Source of the DNA: Linnemannia schmuckeri
Lineage: Eukaryota; Mortierellomycota; Mortierellomycetes; Mortierellales; Mortierellaceae
DNA: 64,000 bases
NCBI GenBank assembly: GCA_029449235.1
Contig: JANATG010000019.1
Location: 62,001-126,000 of the forward strand
Direction: 5' to 3'
This document shows, in pieces, positions 59,568 through 64,000 of this stretch. Position numbers and translations under genes: made by a program. The notes beneath the pieces were generated by a model. The model was not told the origin of the DNA. It saw only the letters and a program-made list of their open reading frames with translations, and made no database searches. Each line of letters begins with the position of its first letter. The first letter of the stretch is position 1.

Positions 59568-59774
59568 TTTAACCGCCAGGTCGGCCGCGCGACCAGAATT
59601 TTTTTTGATATGGTGCCTTGTTATTTGGTCACGTGAGATTTAGTTGGAATTAATAAATATGCTATTATATTACGATCCACAACAAGCTATTTTCCTTGGT
59701 AGTATAGTGGTGAGTATCTCCGCCTGTCACGCGGAAGACCGGGGTTCAATTCCCCGCCAAGGAGTATTTGTTTT
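59568..59774 (+). repeat. Duplicated 207-bp block carrying tRNA-Asp (copy 2 of block)
   Basis: Matches 27331-27537 over the tRNA and 120 bp of 5' flank. Its left boundary is again the LINE junction. Confidence 0.9.
59693..59764 (+). tRNA. tRNA-Asp (anticodon GTC), copy 3
   Basis: Same 72-nt sequence as the other two. A T-rich stretch (GTTTTTGTTTT) right after it supplies the Pol III terminator. Confidence 0.97.
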
Positions 59775-60610
59775 TGTTTTACTTTTTCTTTTCAAACCAA
59801 CGAAATTCCTTCGCCCTAGCAGACACACTTGTGCTTTGCCCAAAGACACCATTACTACCAACCGGCCGACCCACTTATTTACAGCCCTCTGTCTTTTTAT
59901 TCCTAATCGTTTGGCTCCCTCTTGCCGTTGTCATCGCTTCCACCACCAACATGAGCAAACATGTCGCGTGTGTCGCGAACAACGCGGGCTTGCGTCAAGG
60001 GAAGGCGCGTCGGTGGCTTACATCGACGCGACTTTTCTCATTTAGTGTAAAAGACAGCAGACAGTCTCATCATTTCCTTCCCACGCCCATCCACATCCTC
60101 CAAACCACCCTTCTCATAGGACCAAACCCTATTCTAGTTCACTTCCATCCCATTTTGATCCACGATAGCGTTCTTGGCTTGTTTGTTTATTGTTATCGAG
60201 CGAAGAGTCGGAACTACAGTATCAATTATTGAGTTATCTCTTAATGTGAAATAAAGAAAACACAAATCTCATTGCTGTCGTACATGTATGTACTTGTCAT
60301 CGCACCCAAACAGCATTGCATTTGCTCTTCTTATCCACTTTTTTGCTAGTCTGACTGTCTACTACACACAAATGCAATCAGAATATTCTTGATAAGAGCT
60401 CTTGTTTCGGAAGTTCCGATCGTTACTCCATTTCTATATTGACTTCGCGGAATTTTTCACTATTTTCGTGCATATGAAAAAACTGTTCAAAGAGGAATGG
60501 CAAATTTTTATTTTTTTTTACCAATTGAGTATGGTTCAGAAAACAAAAAGACGAATTGGATTATCAATGTTTAGGCGCTCCTACTTTAAAGCCTTAACAC
60601 TTCGGAGAGA
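59775..60610. other. Intergenic with an old duplicate of the 28.5-kb hairpin region
   Basis: 60000-60180 resembles 28510-28740 (CTCATTTA...AAAGACAG, then CCATCCACA and GGACCAAACCCT). No gene seen. Its right part is presumably the flank or end of the transposon that follows; no terminal inverted repeat could be identified. Confidence 0.5.
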
Positions 60611-62119
60611 CTAACGAAAACGGGCAGGCGTGATGTGCAGCTTTTCCTCTTCCTCCTCCTCTTCCTCCTCCTCTTCCTCCTCCTCTTCCTCCTCCTCCTC
60701 CATGTCTACCACTGCCTCCCCTTCCTCCTCGTCGTTCATTATCTCGTTATCTTCGTCCTCTTGCTCTTCTTCAACCTCGTCAGGCTGTGCGAGCACTGTC
60801 TCGTCCCCATTTTCCTCCTCGTTAGCTTCATCCTCGGACGAGTCGGATGAGTGAGATGAGTTCTCATAGAGGGGCTCTTTCTCCTTCCACACTTCATCGA
60901 GCTCTCCTATTTCCTCCTCCTCCTCCTCCACTTGATCCTCGCCTTCCATGTCATCGCGCTCAACCTCTGGATAGGGATCGGAACCTCTTTCCACCAGGAG
61001 CAGCGCCTGTTTGGCGTTCATGAAGCGACCAAGTGGCATATTCGCGCGAGCCAACTGGAAGTTGCGACCGACCTCCTTAAGCTAGTCTTGGGTTTTGGTT
61101 GCAGTGACAGAACGCTGGAGAGACCTTCGAATACAGCCTGCCAGATTGTAGCGCTGGGCAGACTTCTTTTTGATATGGCCTTTAATGTAGCTAAATGCCC
61201 ATTCCGCTATGTTGAAGTGGGGAGTGTAAGGAGGGAGAAAGAGAGCAGTGTGTTGAGATACGCTGAACACTTTCTTGACACTCGGAGTCTTATGAATGCG
61301 ACAGTTATCCATAATGATGGTACGAGGGCCTGGCAATTTGGGGAAGAGCTTGTTCATGAGAAATCGCGCAAAATAGACATTGTACGCCCTAACCTTGACC
61401 TCGGAAGCAATAAGGCCGGTGCTGTCGAGAACCACAAGTAGTGACATGTTGGCTCCTCTCTGGGTTGGGACCGGCTTGATCGGACGAGCACCTCGTGCAG
61501 CGCGACCGTACCTCCGGCGGATATGGAGATTGAACCCGGATTCATCCAGATATACAAACCCGTCCATTCCCCCATACTTCTCCCAGACTTCGTCCGCTCA
61601 CAACTTCCTCTGTTCGCGGCATGCATTGCTGTTGTAGTCCTCGAGCTCAGGATGTACCAGCTTCAGGGTGTAGGCAATCCTTTTGTCGACGGCATTCTGG
61701 ATAGTGTTCCTACTCACTGGCGGTAGGAGCCTGAACTTCTTATTGAGCTCAGCGTGGAGATCCGAGATGGAGAGATCGGGCTCTTCAAGGAGACGGTCCT
61801 TGATCCAGTTCAGATGCTCCTGCTCAAGACGTGGGTGTCGATTGCCACCTCTTGGCAATTGAACGATCCTGCCGTTCCGTTCAAACGTCTTGTAGATGGA
61901 TCGAACTGTGGACTCAGGAAGCTTGAAGCGTTCGGCAGTCTCCCCAATGGTGTGGACCTCGTCCGTGATAGACTCAATGATATTAAGTCTGTCCCGGTTG
62001 GAGATTCGTCGTTGTTTCTTGTTGAGGTGTGGTTGTGGACTGGAGTTATTGCGTTTCATGGTGTGAGATGGTGAGTGTGTTGGAATAAAAGGGTGGGCGG
62101 GAGAAAGCGAGAAAGACAA
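60611..62119 (-). pseudogene. Tc1-like (DD34E) transposase with acidic tail, two premature stops
   Basis: One continuous frame from 62119 (or the ATG at 62059) to 60611, broken only by TGA at 61598-61600 and TAG at 61082-61084. The N-terminal helix-turn-helix region reads NRDRLNIIESITDEVHTI, ERFKLPESTVRSIYKTFERN. The catalytic core has YLDESGFNLHIRR, IIMDNCRIH and PPYTPHFNIAEWAF, with 34 residues between the second Asp and the Glu, the DD34E spacing of Tc1-like elements. Past the second stop the frame continues ~150 residues into an acidic tail ending in a Glu run. Both stops are one C-to-T step from CGA or CAG. Terminal inverted repeats were not found. Confidence 0.85.
60648..60702. repeat. 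TTCCTCCTCCTC-type microsatellite
   Basis: An imperfect 12-bp unit repeated about four times. It encodes the poly-Glu end of the transposase frame on the minus strand. Confidence 0.8.
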
Positions 62120-62639
62120 AAAAAAAAGTGACAGCCTGGTCTTTTACGTCATAATGCGCGATTATGCTTCGTGTGTAAGCATCATTGTTTTCGCTGCTGC
62201 GTGTCAACCGTAAAAAAAAAAAAAATTAACCATTATGACTGGTTTTCTGCGACTACATATTATTCTTGAACAATTGGTCTGAAGAATCGCGAATGGAAAT
62301 GGAGTATTTTAATTATCGATCAGATCGGTTATGCTGACCCAAGGTTGTCTTTTTTTCTTTGCTCCTTCTCATTTCAAAACTTTTTTCACAATCTCTTGCC
62401 TACTACCGTACCAATTACGACAGGAAGAAAACGACAGCAGACTCTATAATAGCGTTTATTAACGCTAGCAGCCCAAATTCTTACCAATACAATTCCTTAC
62501 GACGTTTGTGGTATTCTGCTGTAAGACGTCAAAGCCTCCCACAATCATGATTACGAGCGTCAGAAAACGTTTCATCAGCAGCACATTAGATTGGTAACAA
62601 TAAAAATCCTTTTCATCGTCATCAGCACCTCCAGAATCG
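62120..62639. other. Intergenic, transposon flank
   Basis: Upstream sequence of the transposase, an A14 run near 62212-62225 and unremarkable A/T-rich DNA. No gene or clear terminal repeat. Confidence 0.4.
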
Positions 62640-63629
62640 ATGCTCGTCAGTCAGGAATCCCCTGAGAAACATGGATCCTCTACATCATTCAAAAGCATAG
62701 TTCCAGAACCAACATCTCTTCTAAATGACTTCAACGAGGTCAAGACCAAGATTGTTATAGTGATGGCAGGGTGTAAGGAAGGTATGGAGATGCTGGCCAG
62801 GAATCGCTTGGTATCGGGACAACATGCTGTTCAGATCCTCTGCTTAGAGGCCTACGGTCGAGGCTCTGACAAGAGTCCTCACGCCCAAAAGATTTCGCTT
62901 CGGCCAAATAGCACTCCTATTTAAAATTCGACAACGACTCAGTATCCCCCATTTGTCAAGATCACCGTACTCGAAAAGTCCCCCAAAGCCTGACTCGTAA
63001 TTGGAGACAGAAACTATGACCTTTTTGTGTCCGGCCGATGCGCAGGTGGCTTCTCCATCGCCGACATAACCAATATATTACCCCTAAAAAATCCGTTGCT
63101 GGTATGTTGTCGCCGTCGTTTTCGCTTGCTCAGGTCTGCAGTCATTTTGGACACCTTGCCACAAACAGCGACCGCAGGAGGATCATGACTAATGTCGATT
63201 CGTACTCCTTGCTTCTCAAGACCATTTTTACCATTTCTCGAACCGAGCCAGGTCGACGATACACTATATTCCAACAACATCTGGCGGAAAAAGCCCAACT
63301 GTTCCCTAATCAACTAAGCGTGCATCATCTTTCACAAAACCGAAATTGGCCAAATCCCGGAAAACGACACAACACTCTGTGCCAGGGAATGCAGAGAGCT
63401 CCTCCGGTTGTTTGAAAGAAAATTATCGCTGACTGCGACAGGAGACAACGAGGCGATTGAAAGACTCACAAGTATTGTTGACATCCTGTCCTCCGTCGTT
63501 CCGCGAACAAACGAGGGTCTTGCAATAAGATGGGCCACTCCAACCAATTGTAGCGGACCGATTGACACCTTGACAAGTCGACCTTTTGAAGTCAGTTTCG
63601 GAGAAGCACTCAGAATAAACAATAGTTGA
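62640..63629 (+). pseudogene. Possible decayed gene of unknown function
   Basis: Three protein-like stretches follow one another on the plus strand in changing frames: 62640-62924 (LLNDFNEVKTKIVIVMAG), about 63015-63310, and 63318-63629 (FHKTEIGQIPEND, RLTSIVDILSSVVPRTNEG). Stops separate them and I could not find clean introns joining them. No family recognised. It could also be a partial multi-exon gene, or chance frames. Confidence 0.3.
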
Positions 63630-64000
63630 GAAAGATGAGGAAAAGTTAGTTGGTAGGTTTTTTTTTCTCTTTTGATATCAGTTCGCGTACATAATATTGC
63701 TGGTTTGCATCCCTCTCCTTCACTCTATCTACTTCTTTTCCATTCTTGCTTTTTTATTCTCACTTTTTGTAAACCTTCAACAACAGTGTCAATGTTCCCA
63801 ACGGTGTAAATCGAGGTTTAAAAAAATTTCGTTCCTGACTGTTGACGACTGCTGCGCCCGTTCAACTCCTTCCGAGGAATTTCTAATCGCGTCTACTTTT
63901 TGATTTTTGATCCACGACCAATTTTGACGCGGAGAAAGGTGACATCCGCGCGACTTTGTTCTTTTTTCTTATTTGTTTGTCTTTTCCTTCGTCATCCATT
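63630..64000. other. Window end, no feature seen
   Basis: T/CT-rich sequence with a short 68-codon frame (63697-63903) rich in Phe/Leu and Cys. Nothing supportable. Confidence 0.4.

Noticed and set aside
60260..62320. Terminal inverted repeats for the Tc1-like element
   Set aside because: I compared both flanks by eye and found no convincing inverted match or flanking TA pair, so element ends are left undefined.

Overview
The window looks like nuclear DNA of an early-diverging fungus, most likely Mucoromycota and plausibly Mortierellaceae. That placement is inference. It rests on intron-rich genes with short GT-AG introns, a fungus-only Ecl1-type regulator, an Opi1 regulator, an animal-like USP35/USP38-type deubiquitinase, and long low-complexity intergenic DNA with homopolymer runs. 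All exon structures were read by hand from splice signals and reading-frame phase; none is backed by transcripts.

Left part (1-26 kb), host genes: a 7-exon DIP2/CMR2-type tandem adenylate-forming protein (minus, 986-7359); an RTR1/RPAP2-type Pol II CTD phosphatase (minus, 10092-11578) divergent from adenylosuccinate synthetase (plus, 12527-14913); a small Ecl1-family zinc protein (18839-19426); a decayed minus-strand gene for a Thr/Pro-rich membrane or secreted protein (21457-24345); and a PHOSPHO-type HAD phosphatase (24980-26119).

Middle (26.7-34.5 kb): a retroelement nest. Several copies of a minus-strand, poly(A)-tailed LINE-like element with an RNase H domain are stacked head to tail, with a short LTR-like segment, between two tRNA-Asp(GTC) genes. 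A third tRNA-Asp near 59.7 kb sits beside another copy. All three tRNA-Asp genes here are on the plus strand with retroelement sequence immediately upstream on the minus strand.

Right part (34.7-64 kb): a SpoU-type RNA 2'-O-methyltransferase; an 18-exon USP35/38-type deubiquitinase (minus) sharing a ~300 bp divergent promoter with a RAD17 clamp-loader gene (plus); MBF1; a 6 kb gene-poor stretch; the phospholipid-gene regulator OPI1; and a paraoxonase-like membrane-anchored protein. These are followed by the third LINE copy and tRNA, a DD34E Tc1-like transposase pseudogene with an unusual acidic tail, and a terminal stretch with one possible gene remnant.

The host genes are housekeeping or regulatory (purine synthesis, transcription, checkpoint, lipid control) and do not form a cluster. 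The most unusual biology is the repeated association of two kinds of retroelement with tRNA-Asp genes, including stacked insertions, a shared 3' transduction, and decay dominated by stops explainable as C-to-T changes.
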